From positions 179,340,645-179,404,644 of the forward strand of contig NC_090319.1 of NCBI RefSeq assembly GCF_040869045.1: 64,000 nt of DNA, read 5' to 3'. The position numbers and the translations under genes were made by a program. This document shows, in pieces, positions 52,549 to 63,890 of the stretch. The notes under the pieces are model-generated. The model did not search any database. It worked only from the letters and a program-made list of their open reading frames with translations, and had not been told where the DNA came from. The stretch's first letter is position 1; each line of letters begins with the position of its first letter. This DNA is from Eurosta solidaginis (Eukaryota; Arthropoda; Insecta; Diptera; Tephritidae).

Positions 52549-54988
52549 ATGATTATAAAATATGGTAAAAAAATTAAAATTAAGCAACTGCTATCAAGAT
52601 CGGTAAATAATTTGGAAATAAAAATAGAGCACCTAACAGAGGAACAAAGGGAAAGGCTTCATAATTTCTGTAACCAGCACTCAAAACTTTTCGCAGAACC
52701 CGATGAAAAACTGACATATACGACTGTAGTGGAGGCGGAAATTAGGACGACGACCGACAACCCTGTATACTCGCGATGTTACCCATACCCAATGTCCCTA
52801 AATCAGAGGTCGAAAGACAAATTGATAAACTCCTGGCAGACGGTATCATAAGGCCATCACGATCACCCTATAATTCAACTGTTTGGATAGTGAATAAAAA
52901 ACCAGATTCCCTGGGCAAAAATCAATACAGACTAGTGATAGATTATCGAAAGTTCCTCTAAACAATTCAGATATAGAAAAGACTGCTTTCTCCATAAATA
53001 AGGGGAAATACGAGTTCACCAGGCTCCCATAGGGCTTAAAGAACGCCCCTTCAATTTTTCAAAGAACGCTGGACGACATTTTACGAAACTACATAGGAAT
53101 TGCTGCTACGTTTACATAGACGATATTATAATATTAAGCAAAACTGATGCAGATCACGCAGACCACATAAAAAATATTTTCGGCACACTCGAGGATGCGA
53201 ACATGAAAGTGCAACTGGATAAGTGTAAATTCCTTCAAAAAGAAGTCGAATCTCTAGGATTCATTGTAATGCCGGAAGGAATCAGAACAAATCCTTCAAA
53301 AATTTAGCCTATTCAAAATTTCGCAGTTCCGCGGAAACTCAAAGAGCTCAGAACCTTTTTAGGTCTGTCGGGTTATTACCGCCGCTCCGTTAGGGATTAT
53401 ACCAACCTGGGTAAACTCTTGAAAGCCCTTTTAAGAGGGGAGAAGGGAAGCGTGTCCAAAAATCAATCGGCAAAAAAACTGATTACCCTTGATGGGGACG
53501 CAATGGCAGCGTTTACACAAGTTAAAAATGTTGTTATCTCAGGAAAAGTAATGCTGACCTATCCCAACTTAAACACAGACTTCGAGCTGACAACTGATGC
53601 CTCTAATTACGCAAGAGGCGCAGTCCTGTCACAAGAAGATAGACCCATTACATTAATATCCAGGATCCTTTTAAAAACAGAAGAAAATTACGCAGCCAAC
53701 GAGAAGGAAATGCTTGCTATCATATGGGCATTGTAATCTCTGCGTAACTATCTTTACGGTTCGGCAAAAGTCAAAATTTTCACAGACCACCAACCCTTAA
53801 TTTATACTCTAAGTAACAAAAAGAACAAAAATAAAATGAAACACTGGAAAGCTATACTTGAGGAATACAATTACGAATTAAATTACAAACCTTGCAAAAT
53901 GAACGTAGTTGCGGACGGACTATCTAGACCACCGCAGCAAGAACAGATAAATTCCTTAACAGCAACCCGATATAACGACGAGAGCTCGGTTCAAACGTTG
54001 ATAACCATACAGACGCACCCATCAATATATATTGGGAAGAATCCAAACCGTTAACCAAACCCACTACAGGGTGCGCTACACACGAAATTTTGTAGAGGAC
54101 ATCCTTACCGAATCCGAACAGGAAATGAAAATAAAGCTGAACTTTTGGAGAAATGCCATTTTCCCCAGATGAACGCGAAAATAAAAAAAAATTGCAAAAT
54201 TGCCTTGAAAATAAGTACGAGCGACACCCAGTAAACCCCATTCTAAAAGCCACTCCAATCCCCAATTATCCAGGACATATTGTTCACGTAGACCTGTATT
54301 ATACCAGCAATAAAATAGTGTTAATAGCAATAGACAAATTTTCGAAATACGCCCAAGCAAAGATTACAAAGTCCAGATTATCCGAAGATATAAAAACCAT
54401 TTAAAAGATTTGTTAGAAATATAACCTTCATGCTACATATTCGAATCGGAATAGAGATATTCAGAACCCCACCATATAAAAGCACAGTGAATGGACAGAT
54501 AGAGCAATTTCACTCCACCTTGTCGGAATTATAGAGATGTCCCAAAGCAGAAAATGATCACTCCGCGATCTCCTTGATAGACCCCTATACAAATACAATT
54601 TTTCAATTCATCCCACTACTAAACGAAAGCCTATAGAATTATTTTTTGGACGGACAGTTGGACCGTACCCAATCGACCAGGACAAAGACGAAAACAGACA
54701 AAACTTGAAAATTAAACAAGAAAAGGATTTAGAGGTCCACAATAAGAAAAGAACAGATTTAATTACAGTGCTAATGACGTGATTTATGTAAAATTAAACA
54801 AACGAATAGGAAATAAATTGTCACCCTGTTACAGAAATGAAATAGTACTTGAGGACAAAGGAAATACAGTTACAACTCAGTCAGGAAAGTCAGTGCATAA
54901 AAGCCAAAAAAAAGTAAACAAATTTTTCAAAAAAACAAAGAAACAAAAAAGCAAGAAAGAGGGAGAAGGAAATTTGTTTCTCTTCTAA
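52549..54988 (+). pseudogene. errantivirus-like pol (RT, RNase H, integrase)
   Basis: A chain of short frames. 52549-52961: fingers with IIRPSRSPYNSTVWIVNKKP and YRLVIDYRK. 53020-53450: FKNAPSIFQRTLD, catalytic YIDDIIILSK at about 53114-53143, and LRTFLGLSGYYRR. 53419-53736: RNase H with FELTTDASNYARGAVLSQ and YAANEKEMLAIIWAL. 53740-54054: FTDHQPLIY and MNVVADGLSR. 54153-54404: integrase with IPNYPGHIVHVDLYYTSN and LIAIDKFSKYAQA. 54779-54988: C-terminal domain. About 60 residues around RT motif A are deleted near 52962, and the integrase core from 54405 to 54778 is shredded by stops. The order matches gypsy-group pol throughout. Confidence 0.88.
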
Positions 54989-55496
54989 AAATTAATCAAT
55001 TAAACGAATGAAAATATGTTTAACCTCTACACTAATTCTATGGATCACCTCTTAAAATGGTGCGTCTCTACTATTCATCGCAACTGATTCAGCTATATGT
55101 TATACATTATGGCCACCAGAGGTTTGTGTCTCCGATTTTAGGTGCACCCTGTTATGTAGCTAGTTATTTAACCACTGCCGTTAGATGGGTCTCCTAAGGA
55201 TTATCTTAGCGAGGATACGCGTTTTTTTTACGCGCAAACGTAAACGTATACGCTTGTAAAAAAAACACGGATAATAATAATAATAATGATTAATATTTAA
55301 TATACAGAAATTTAAGTTGAATAAAATTAATCTCCTTAAATTTAATTCAAATCGAGCCATAGGCGTACGATTTAGTCTAGCAATAATTTAAGTCAAGTCG
55401 ATCAATATGCCATAGGCGTACGATTTTAAATATAAGCAATAATTGAGTGTTCATGGTCATTAAAGAAAAAACCCATTTTTCAGTCTCCTTGCCTGC
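54989..55496 (+). other. pol-env junction region
   Basis: Mostly non-coding. It contains a GCCATAGGCGTACGATTT phrase twice (near 55356 and 55409) and an AATAATAAT run. CCATTTTTCAG near 55474-55484 lies 14 bases before the env ATG and would suit the splice acceptor used for a subgenomic env RNA. Confidence 0.45.
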
Positions 55497-56591
55497 ATGG
55501 CACATGCGGATATCCAAATCCACGATTATTCATCATACCACTTAAAAACCACAGATAACGGCATCTCAAAAATCAAAGATGGTACCCTCAACTTCATCCA
55601 TATTATTAACACCAAAACTTACAGAAACCTTTTGGAAAATGAACCGGCTACCATAGGAAAAAATTTACCACCATCGAATCCTTTACATCCTTCCATGCAG
55701 CACGAGGCCCAACAAGTTATTGAGATGTTTGAACTCATTGAACCCATCCGAAGATCCCTAGATTTTCTCGGTACCGCTTGGAAATACATAGCGGGAAGCT
55801 CCGACCATGATGACCTCAATATTATAAACTCTAACTTGAGAAAACTGATCGTAAATAATACTAAACAAATTATTATAAATAATGTATTGAAGCAACAAGT
55901 AAATAAAATCACAGAAATTACTAACAGTTTGTTGAATGCTGTAAAAAAGAAACATTATAACAAATGAGGTAGCAGTAAGCTTCCAAAATAAGCTAAGATT
56001 AATCAAAGAAGAAATTGTAAATATTAAGTACGCCATACAATGGGCAAAATTGGAATTGTAAGTCCAATGTTATTAAATAAATTGGAAATTGGTTTAGCTA
56101 TAGGAGAAATGAATAAAGAATATATGCCATTTGATACTGCCGAAGAGGCATTAGAACTAGCTGAAGTAAGTGTACTCAGAAATATTTCGTTAATTTTATA
56201 CATCGCTAAAATACTTTTAACCATTATGGATATATATGAAATTTTAATAATAAAAGCTGTTATAAGAAATAACGTTATAATTGATCTAAAATATAATAAT
56301 GTTTTAAAAAATAAAGACCGTATATTCGGCATAACAAATAATTGTAGAAAATATAAGATAATAATCATCTGTAAACAAAATGAATTAAAACATTTAAGCA
56401 ATGGTTTTTGTATACCTAAGTTGATAAAAAGCCTCAATTATTCTTGTCACTTCATCAACTGCCACCACATCCCAAAGGACGAGCTTGTTGCGCCCAGAAT
56501 GCTTTTCCTGTACAACTACAAAGGCAAATTACCACAAAAACAACGACGTGAGATGCATGAATGGGACCTACATTATAAATTTAAAAAATGA
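55497..56591 (+). pseudogene. errantivirus-like envelope (F-type fusion protein relic)
   Basis: Frame 55497-55967 has IIRxxLE-type N-terminal sequence, a basic RR pair followed by SLDFLGTAWKYIAGSSDH, the conserved cleavage/fusion-peptide block of insect errantivirus Env and baculovirus F proteins, then a heptad-rich helix (ITEITNSLLNAVKK). 56040-56591 in another frame continues with the coiled region (FDTAEEALELAEVSVLRNIS), LYIAKILLTIMDIYEILIIK, and a C-terminal domain with paired cysteines. A frameshift near 55965 and loss of the N-terminal signal region and transmembrane end show that it is not functional. It follows pol as in gypsy, ZAM and related elements. Confidence 0.8.
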
Positions 56592-56839
56592 GACCATTGT
56601 GGTCAATGGAAGAGCATATAAGAATTTCGAAGCATCCTCTTTAAGGATAATGCCAGCAACACGGTCATCAGCCGTAAAAAAATATTTTTTATAAAGGACC
56701 GTATTTTAAAATGCACTATGCACTTTCAAATAAAAAAAACCGAACGAGTTTCTGTTTAATTTTGAAATAGTAAATTATTATTCTTTCGGAATATTCCGAA
56801 TATTCTCGAAGAAGCTCAATCTAAGCGAGAGCTTTCGCT
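56592..56839. other. 3' sequence after env
   Basis: Short A/T-rich stretch. CGGAATATTCCGAATATTCT near 56787-56807 is palindromic. The 3' LTR of the env element is not identifiable. Confidence 0.35.
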
Positions 56840-57730
56840 TACCCGACCACTGCAGTGTTTTTCAGGCTGAACTTATAGCTATCTGGGAAGCAGCCCTCTA
56901 TCTTGCTAACCTGCAGGTGGCCCATTCTATTTCAATTTTATCTGATAGCCAAGCTGCCATAAAATCCATGCAATGCAATAACACCTCGTCACTAGTGGCA
57001 TTGAAGTGCAGAGAAACCCTCAACAAACTAGCTGAAAATTGCCAAGCATAATATGGGTTCCTGGCCACTGTGACATCTCAGGAAACTGCGCCGTGGATGA
57101 GCTAGCTAGGGAAGGCACCAACCTGCAAACAATAACCTCCGCTGGTTGGGCCAGCTCTCCTCTAAACACTTGCAAACACTGCCTACGATCTCTTTTCACG
57201 GATCAAGCAAACGCCAGATGGGCCCAGGAACCTACATGTAGTATATCCAAGCAAACCTGGCCTAAGCTGGATGAAAAGAGGTCGCAATCGATGATATTGT
57301 TAAACCATATCTCTATAAGCCCACTAGGGGCCTTCTCACAGGTCACTGTCTCATGGGCACTCACGGTGCCTATATGGGCCTATAGACAAATGACTTCTGC
57401 CGCAGCTGTAGGGACGAGGAGGAGATAGAAAGCGTAGAGCACTATCTGTGCCACGGTCCCGCACTGTCAAAAGTCAGGTACCGATGCCTCCACAGACACT
57501 CCTTTGGGTGCCTTGCGGAGCTTGCATCTACAAACACAAACGACATCTTGCGTTTCATCAGGCAAACGCGCTGGTTTAGCCTCACTGGGGTCTAAACTTT
57601 CTTCTTCTTCGAAAGTAGGAAAACAGGAAATAGGGGTCCCGCGTGGTAGCACAATGGGCCACAACGGCCTACGTGAGTCTCTGCTCGAACAGTGGAGGCA
57701 GCCACTTTAACCTAACCTAACCTATTCTTT
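56840..57730 (+). pseudogene. LINE RNase H and terminal zinc knuckle (R1/LOA/I-type)
   Basis: Frames joined by two shifts read VFQAELIAIWEAALYLA (RNase H Glu), ISILSDSQAAIKSM (Asp), IIWVPGHCDISGNCAVDELA (His/Asp), then a C-terminal domain with FCRSCRDEEEIESVEHYLCH, a CxxC-H-C knuckle, and ILRFIRQTRWF. RNase H after RT followed by such a knuckle is found in LOA/I/R1-related LINEs. The copy is 5'-truncated and ends near 57730 in a TAACC-repeat tail (ACCTAACCTAACC), the usual 3' tail of such elements. Confidence 0.85.
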
Positions 57731-57742
57731 TACTTCACAATT

Positions 57743-58337
57743 ATCTATATAAATATAAATCAAATTCTGTGTGTATGTTCGCTATAGAAACGTATTTCCC
57801 ACACTTCAATCATCACCAAATTTTGGTTATAGGTTCCTTCCATCAACGGGAAGGTTTTAGGCTAAAAATAATTTCGATATATAAAAGGGGCGTGGCACCT
57901 CCCATACAAATGAAATCTTTGGCACTTCATAACTTTGAAGGTATACATGCCAGAACATTGAAATTCAATAAGGAGTTATATGAGGTCAATCCCCAACACC
58001 ACCAAGAAAATGTGGACTTAGGAAAAAGGGGGCGTGGCACCTCCCATACAAATGGGATATATCACATTGCATATCTCTGGATGTAGTAATGGTAGGATAA
58101 TGAAAATTGGTAAGGAGCTATATGACGTTAAGTGGTAACACCTCCAGTAAAATGTGGAATGGAGAGAAAAGGGGCGTGGCACCTTCCCTACAAATGGGAT
58201 TTTTCAGAACTATCCCTGCCGTGCAAACTTAAGTTATTTTAACACCTAAAGTTTGACTGCATTGTTGAGTTTGGCTGTTATGCCTTTTGGACGTTTAGTA
58301 ATCTGCCGCCGTTAAAAAAATTTGTTAGCTTCAGTCT
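57743..58337 (+). mobile_element. Helitron-like non-coding repeat
   Basis: It starts TCTATATAAATATAAATCAA, then TGTGTGTATGTTC, the look of many insect Helitron 5' ends, and shares its first ~110 bp with the sequence at 58338-58450. Three GGGGCGTGGCACC(T) phrases (57890, 58030, 58168), each followed by tCCCaTACAAATG, mark ~135-bp internal repeats. There is no coding content, and the 3' CTRR/hairpin end was not located. Confidence 0.5.
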
Positions 58338-58491
58338 ATCTACATCTTCTATAAAAATCAAATTTTTTGTGTGTGTTCCCTATGAAAACGTGTTTCCCAT
58401 ACTTCAATCATCAGCAAATTTTGGCTGTATGTTCCTTCGATCAAGACGAAAGTGTTTCATATTTCATATTTCAGAATTAAGAATTTTAAAT
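58338..58491 (+). mobile_element. Helitron 5' end, split from its helicase by a Penelope insertion
   Basis: TCTATCTACATCTTCTATAA and the following GTGTGTGTTCCC repeat the Helitron-like 5' end at 57743. The sequence is cut at the 12-bp duplication TTAAATGTTTTT (58492-58503 and 60147-60158), beyond which helicase coding sequence appears. Confidence 0.5.
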
Positions 58492-58503
58492 TTAAATGTT
58501 TTT

Positions 58504-58692
58504 TTTATTTATTTTGCAAATAATTGTTTATGTTATTAATAAAAACAGATCTCCCTGAAGAAGGTACAAAATGTACCGAAACGCGTAGGAGGATAAAGGA
58601 AAACTTAGTTTTTCGCTTAAAAACCACCGCCCAAATAGCTCTTATATAAAATAACCCAAACATAATAAACATTGGCTCATCAAACAACTGAA
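58504..58692 (+). repeat. Penelope left terminal repeat
   Basis: Shares TTTTGCAAATAA, GTTATTAATAAAAACAG, the ribozyme motif, GGAAAACTTAGTTTTTCGC, CAAATAGCTCTTATA and AAACATAATAAACATTGGC with the right repeat. It has about 14 extra bases (near 58618-58631). Confidence 0.85.
58549..58594 (+). ncRNA. hammerhead-type self-cleaving ribozyme motif (left repeat)
   Basis: Core CTGAAGA (58555-58561), stem II GGTAC/GTACC (58563-58567 and 58573-58577) with loop AAAAT, then GAAA (58578-58581), a minimal stem III CGCG, TA (cleavage predicted after A58587), and stem I TCTCC (58550-58554) pairing with GGAGG (58588-58592). One unpaired A sits between core and stem II. Such motifs are known in Penelope-like elements. 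Confidence 0.8.
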
Positions 58693-58757
58693 TAAGAAAT
58701 ATAATATATCGGTGAGCAAAAACCAGGAAAAACCTTCAATAACATAAAACAAAACAA

Positions 58758-59810
58758 CATGAAGCACTTTTTCAAACACATTAGATACAAATATGATCAC
58801 GATACCTGCTACATCAACTTTGACAACAATAGCAAAAAGCTAGCCAAACAACAACATTCAACTTGACATAACACGAAAACAGTTACAGAAAATAGAAATA
58901 GAGTTTTTGAGAAAAATATTAAATTTAGAACTAAAAGAAAGAAATATTCAAATCAAACTCATAAAAAAAGACTTGACACATATTAAAATGACACTCAAAA
59001 ACAAACTGGAAGAAAATGACCATCGGGAAATTTTCAGTAATCAAAATATTTATTACAATAACACATTGTCTGCTACAGAAATTAATCTAAATGAAAAACT
59101 TAAGACACAAATTAACAAGAATATAGAGAAATACGAGAGTGAACAAAGATTCGATGATAAACAAGACCAACATCGATATACCCCAAGAGTGTCGTTGGGT
59201 ATTATCGATGGGGAAAAAATTCGCAGTATCGGTAACAAGGAAAACGTTCTCACCAATACACTTAATCGCTGACTTGGAACAGAACATTCAGACAATAGAC
59301 GACAATATTGAACATTCAAATATTAACACACAAAACAATAAAGTACGGGATAACATAATATACACAGGAATTACATACATACCAGGCTTAACGGACAACA
59401 AAAGTTTGAGAAATATCATAAACAACAACAACGTAAGATTTGCGCACAGACCACACTGCACTCTAAATAAAATTTTTACACGAACAAAAGACACAATCGA
59501 AAAGGAGCAACAACATAATGTGATATACGAAATCAAATGCAAGGGGAAAGCTGGCGAAGACTGCAACAAAATTTATATAGGGACAACAAAAAGATCATTA
59601 GGAATACGAATAAGCGAACACAAAGCAGACGCAAGAAACAAGAAGACCTCTACGGCACTTTCACAACACCTATCAATACACAATCACTCAGCTGATTTTT
59701 CGAATGCGCGTATATTGGACATAGAAAGAGGAACAAAAACAAGGCTATCACTAGAGGGCTTGCGAATACAACAAAGAATAAAATACTGTGTAAACTTCAA
59801 AGAAGACTAA
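58758..59810 (+). pseudogene. Penelope N-terminal region joined to GIY-YIG endonuclease
   Basis: 58758-58860 begins MKHFFKHIRYKYDHDTCYIN. 58907-59272 holds the helical N-terminal part (LKERNIQIKLIKKDLTHIK). Frame 59139-59810 then has PQECRWVLSMGKKFAV and SPIHLIADLEQNIQTI, jumps directly to the post-RT linker ITYIPGLTDNKSLRN and HRPHCTLNKIFTRTKD, and ends with a complete GIY-YIG domain (VIYEIKCKG, CNKIYIGTTKRSLGIRISEH, STALSQHLSIHNHSADF, RLSLEGLRIQ with the catalytic Glu). The whole RT between IQTI and the linker is deleted in frame. A frameshift near 59180 separates the N-terminal frame. Confidence 0.85.
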
Positions 59811-59972
59811 GACAATATCAACTGTGCTTACTTCACAGCAATCAAAAAGCACACAGTTTGATGAGATGCGCAACGAAAAGGATGCAGCGCGAATATATGT
59901 ATATAGTTTTGAAAAAAAAAATTTTTTATTTAATTGAATGTAATGTAAGTGAAATCCTCAATGTTGTGTAAA

Positions 59973-60146
59973 ATGTTTATTTTGCAAATAATTTTTTTAT
60001 GTTATTAATAAAAACAGATCTCCCTGAGGAAGGTACAAAATGTACCGAAACGCGTAGGAGGATAAAGGAAAACTTAGTTTTTCGCCAAATAGCTCTTATA
60101 AAAAATAGCGCAAACATAATAAACATTGGCCCATCAAACAACTGAA
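59973..60146 (+). repeat. Penelope right terminal repeat
   Basis: About 174 bp, homologous to 58504-58692 and ending CCATCAAACAACTGAA just before the target duplication. Confidence 0.85.
60018..60063 (+). ncRNA. hammerhead-type self-cleaving ribozyme motif (right repeat)
   Basis: Same architecture as the left copy: CTGAGGA at 60024-60030, stem II at 60032-60036 and 60042-60046, GAAA at 60047-60050, CGCG, TA at 60055-60056, and stem I TCTCC/GGAGG. The only core change is at position 7 (A to G), which is the variable position of the CUGANGA core. Confidence 0.8.
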
Positions 60147-60158
60147 TTAAATGTTTTT

Positions 60159-60730
60159 GTTTTTTGGCTATGCGAACGAACTATCTTAGCTCCCAAAAAT
60201 GATCATGTTAACAAAATCAATGATCGCATTCAAAACCAGTTTCCTGGTGAAGTGACGAAATATAATTTGATGGACACAGTTACAGATGAAGATAAAATTG
60301 TGAATTATCCAATTGAATTTCTAGAACCAAAAGGAATGCCTGTGCATATATCAACTTTAAAAATTGGCTCACCAGTCATGCTTCTTCGAAATTTAAACCC
60401 ACCAAAATTGTGCAATGGAACCAGACTTTGCGTTTAGAAATGAATGCCGAATGTAATCGAAGCAACTATCATCTGCATTAAAAGCAAAGGTGAAGATGTG
60501 CTCACACCACGGATCCAAATGATTCCTACAGATTTGCCATTCAATTTTAAGCACTTACAGTTTCCTGTACGCCTTGCTTTTGCAATTACAATCAACAAAG
60601 CACAAGGGTAATCGCTTACTGTTGCAGGCTTAATTTAGAGAACCTGTGCTTTTCTCATGGCCAGCAATATGTTGCTTGCTCTAGAGTTGGAACACCAAAA
60701 AATGTGTTTATCTTTGCATCGACCGAATAA
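60159..60730 (+). pseudogene. Helitron helicase C-terminal fragment
   Basis: The frame to 60437 has ERTILAPKNDHVNKINDRI, then NYPIEFLEPKGMPVH and LKIGSPVMLLRNLNPPKLCN followed by GTRL, the Pif1-like helicase end of Helitron Rep-Hel proteins. After a shift FPVRLAFAITINKAQG is readable at about 60556-60608 and is followed by a stop where the family has QS. LEHQKM-like and FIFAS-like remnants of the final motif lie to 60730. Helitron Rep-Hel replicates the element by a rolling-circle-like process. The Rep domain and most of the helicase are missing. Confidence 0.85.
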
Positions 60731-61429
60731 ACCAAAACTATTGTGTAACCACATGCATTACAATAAGATACAAGAATAAAATGTTTTAGCAGAAAATTTC
60801 ACCACGGATTTAGTCCGAAAATTGGATTATGTCTTCAACACCCTTATTTAAAATATATAAAAATGAAGTTATAGCTTATTTTTGTTGAATATTTGAATGC
60901 AAAACTATCTTTCCAAGCAAAACACTTTAAAATTTCTGGCACTGCAATCTTTTGATGACCCAATGAACTCAAAAGAAAAATTTCGGTTCCGTATTGGTAG
61001 AGCGACGAAATATGCATCGAGAGCAATACTTAAATCCCCACCAGATATGCGTGCACCTATTTTCAGGTACATAACAGTTAAACGTGTTATCGCATAAACG
61101 TTGCTTCACAATAAGTTTTTTTTTTTTCACTGTTTAGTTTTTATTTTCCCTACTATAATTATTTGTCAACCTTTATTTTTTACATTGCTTGATAACTATT
61201 ATGATCAATAACTTTTATTTTCGTTGGCGGAAAAGGAGGAAAAAACCTATCCTCTACTATGGAGTCCTTGGTGAACAGCCACACAAAAAAGAACCTACCT
61301 CAAAAAATTACAGGCGGTATGCGGGCTTTTAATGGCCGAAACTCAGTGCCTTGGTGCAGCTTGAGAATAGACCATACGGCCATAGTAGTAAACTGTCATC
61401 AATTACAAGACTAAAATACTACCTGGTTT
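60731..61429. other. Helitron tail and unassigned sequence
   Basis: After the helicase end the sequence is AT-rich. Open frames at 60897-61097 have no motif. From about 61240 it reads like decayed LINE sequence leading into the RNase H fragment. No Helitron 3' hairpin with CTRR was found. Confidence 0.35.
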
Positions 61430-62340
61430 GATTACAGGCACGCTAGAGGTGGATGGTTGGCGCAAGGGTGCCCAAATGACGAACGAGGCGATACACGTGT
61501 ACACCGATGCTTCCAAATTAAAGTAGTAACCACAACAAAAGCAGTAAAAACACTGGAAGAAAATAACTTAAACTACAGGCGCGTCAACTTTTATATTGAC
61601 AGTCAAGCAGCAATTCACAATATAAATAACCTCGCATAGCCCAGCATCTAAAAGTGTGTTAAAGTGTAAGTAATCCCTGGAAAGAATCGGGACAGGGAGA
61701 AGCATATATGCAAATTGGGTCCTATGGGAATATATAGATGTGGAAATCCGGATGAACTAGCAAACAAGGGCGCATCCCTCGTCGTGTACTCCGTAGACCT
61801 TCCCATTACATCAGGGGAGATTAAGAGAAGGCGAGAGTTGCACATGACCGACCAAGGGGGAAAAACGTGGTCTGGCCCCAAGCGCGGAGCTGCAAAGTAT
61901 CGAAAATCATGTGTCGATATTACAACCTTATACTAACAAAGTTACTCCTGTCATTAAAAAGCAAAGAATGCAAACTCAAGTCGGGTATTCTAACTCGACA
62001 CTGCCTTCTGTTGTCACATGCCTTTAAATTAGGCTTGGCCAGTGATAGCAGATGAAGGAAGTGCGGTAGGAAACAATCTAGCACGTTTTGTGTTCGCGCC
62101 CTTCACTTGCCTAGCTGAGACTCCAGCTATTAGGAGCTATGAAGCTGTCAGATTTAGAAGCAGCAAATGGCATAGGACCCAGAAAGCTTCTAGTATTTGC
62201 CAAGAGGACGATGTTATTTTATAATATAGGTCCTGGTACAGTTTGGTCATTAAAAAAACTTCTGGCAACAATACGGACTAATTCATTCTATAAGAGGTTC
62301 CCGCGGACCAGCCAGTTCAACCTAACCGTATCCAGTTAGA
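61430..62340 (+). pseudogene. LINE RNase H and C-terminal region, second copy
   Basis: Pieces in several frames: LEVDGWRKGAQM-like start, a YTDAS strand (about 61498-61512), NFYIDSQAAIHNINNLA (to 61639), NPDELANKGASLV (about 61748-61786), then LKSGILTRHC and AFKLGLASDSRCRKCG, and FLAETxAIRSYE-like ends. A CAACCTAACC phrase near 62319 is a probable tail. It is the same general class as 56840-57730 but a different family. Heavily decayed and 5'-truncated. Confidence 0.7.
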
Positions 62341-63890
62341 AAAATGTTTTACTAAGCGGGGTCGCCCCTCATCATTGATTTGGGAGCCACTTCGAGTGTA
62401 TTTCTGTCATGAAAAGCTTCTCAGTGAAAACTCACCTGCCCTGCCGTTCGGAGTCGAAATACAACGGCATATGATTTTAAAATTGTTCGAGTATAAATTC
62501 GTAATTTCGGGTATGCGGGAAAAACATGTCAAACTTGTTTTACTGAAGGAGCAGATGTTATAAAGAAGCCTTCTTTAAAAGTATTTTAACAGATGAATCA
62601 GTCTGTATATTGAAATTAAACTGATAAGTATAGTAAAGTATAATAAAGTCAGCTTTATTGCTATAACTGAATGCCGATTAAAATATGCGTAATTTTAATT
62701 TTTTTTACTCTAATCGCAATTTCGGGAACGCAAACTCTAACTTTATTTAAAATATAGAATTTTTTCCGCAGTTTCCGTAAATTTATACACACTGCGATCA
62801 TTCCGATTGAATCAAAATGCATTTCGAATATTAGTTGCAAGCAGACCTGTTAAATAATGATTACTAATGGTAATGATTAGCCGTTCCATTGATTATTTTC
62901 TTTAAACGCCCTTGACTATTTTTGATTATTTTTCCGCTTTGTTGAAAGAAAAGTTCTTGTTTGTTTCATGCACGGAATAATTTCTATATACATGTACATT
63001 TTAGGATGCAATATTAAATCGTAACCGCTTATCGAGGCAAATATACACGTGCAACATATAGGGCGAATGGTATATGAGCGTTGATCTAAGCATATTCTCC
63101 GGTAAGTATATATACATGTGCATTATTACACTCATTATTTGTACTATAATAAATCTCTAGAAAATCGTGTCTGTACATCCAAGATTTCTAAAAAAAAATG
63201 AGTGTACTTGACGTTTGGAATGTCGTAGAATCCATCGGCACCACTTTTTTCTGTTTGTCTGTTTATCGGTTTGTCTGTTTGTCTGTATGATATCGATAAT
63301 CTCGGAAACTAACTAACGGATTTTTATGAGACTTTCACAGATGGATAGCCTGTAATCCAGAAGGAAATCTAGAACTTATTTCATTAAAATCGCGTGAGAA
63401 ACAAAAAAGATATAGTTGTTTAAGCTATAATTAAGCTACTTTTAAGAATTTTTTTTTTGAAAAACGAAGGAAAATGCACTTAGTTTCCAAACAAATATCA
63501 AATAATGCCTTTGCAAAGTTTTTTTTCAATTTCAGATAAATTAAAAATCAAATTCATGAATAGATACAGTGGCGTACCAAAAAAAATTATTTCACGCTGC
63601 CATATTACGATAATCGGTTAAAATGAGGTTACCTAAAACCTCTAAATATGCGTACAATATGGGCATCAAACAATAGAGGAAGGTCACAGGTTTCATTTGA
63701 ATTTTGTGATATTTCGATAAATTAGTCGATAACTGAGTTATCGGTCAAAATGTATTTGCTCCAAAATCTATAAATTTACCTACAATATGAAATACTTTTA
63801 GCTAAGATTTTAAACCTTTTTGTCGCGCGAATCGGAAGCACCGCACGAAAGAGAAATTCGTCTTAGTTTGCAGGATACTCTGATCATTTA
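62341..63890. other. unassigned AT-rich sequence
   Basis: No gene supported. 63245-63285 is a short (TGTTTGTC)n-like simple repeat. The following phrase with GATATCGATAATCTCGGAAA, then TTTTTATGAGACTTTC, looks like part of a dispersed repeat. Several ATTACGATAATCGGT/TTATCGGTCAAAATG phrases between 63600 and 63750 suggest an old duplication. Confidence 0.4.

Larger units (their letters stand above)
58504..60146 (+). mobile_element. Penelope-like element lacking its RT
   Basis: Two direct terminal repeats (about 58504-58692 and 59973-60146) bracket a shortened coding region, flanked by TTAAATGTTTTT on both sides. The coding part has the N-terminal region and the GIY-YIG endonuclease but no RT, so the copy is internally deleted by about 1.5 kb relative to a full element. 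Each terminal repeat carries a hammerhead-type ribozyme motif. Confidence 0.85.

Noticed and set aside
57743..58337. Defining exact Helitron boundaries from the TC start
   Set aside because: The 3' hairpin and CTRR end could not be found, so only a Helitron-like label is given.
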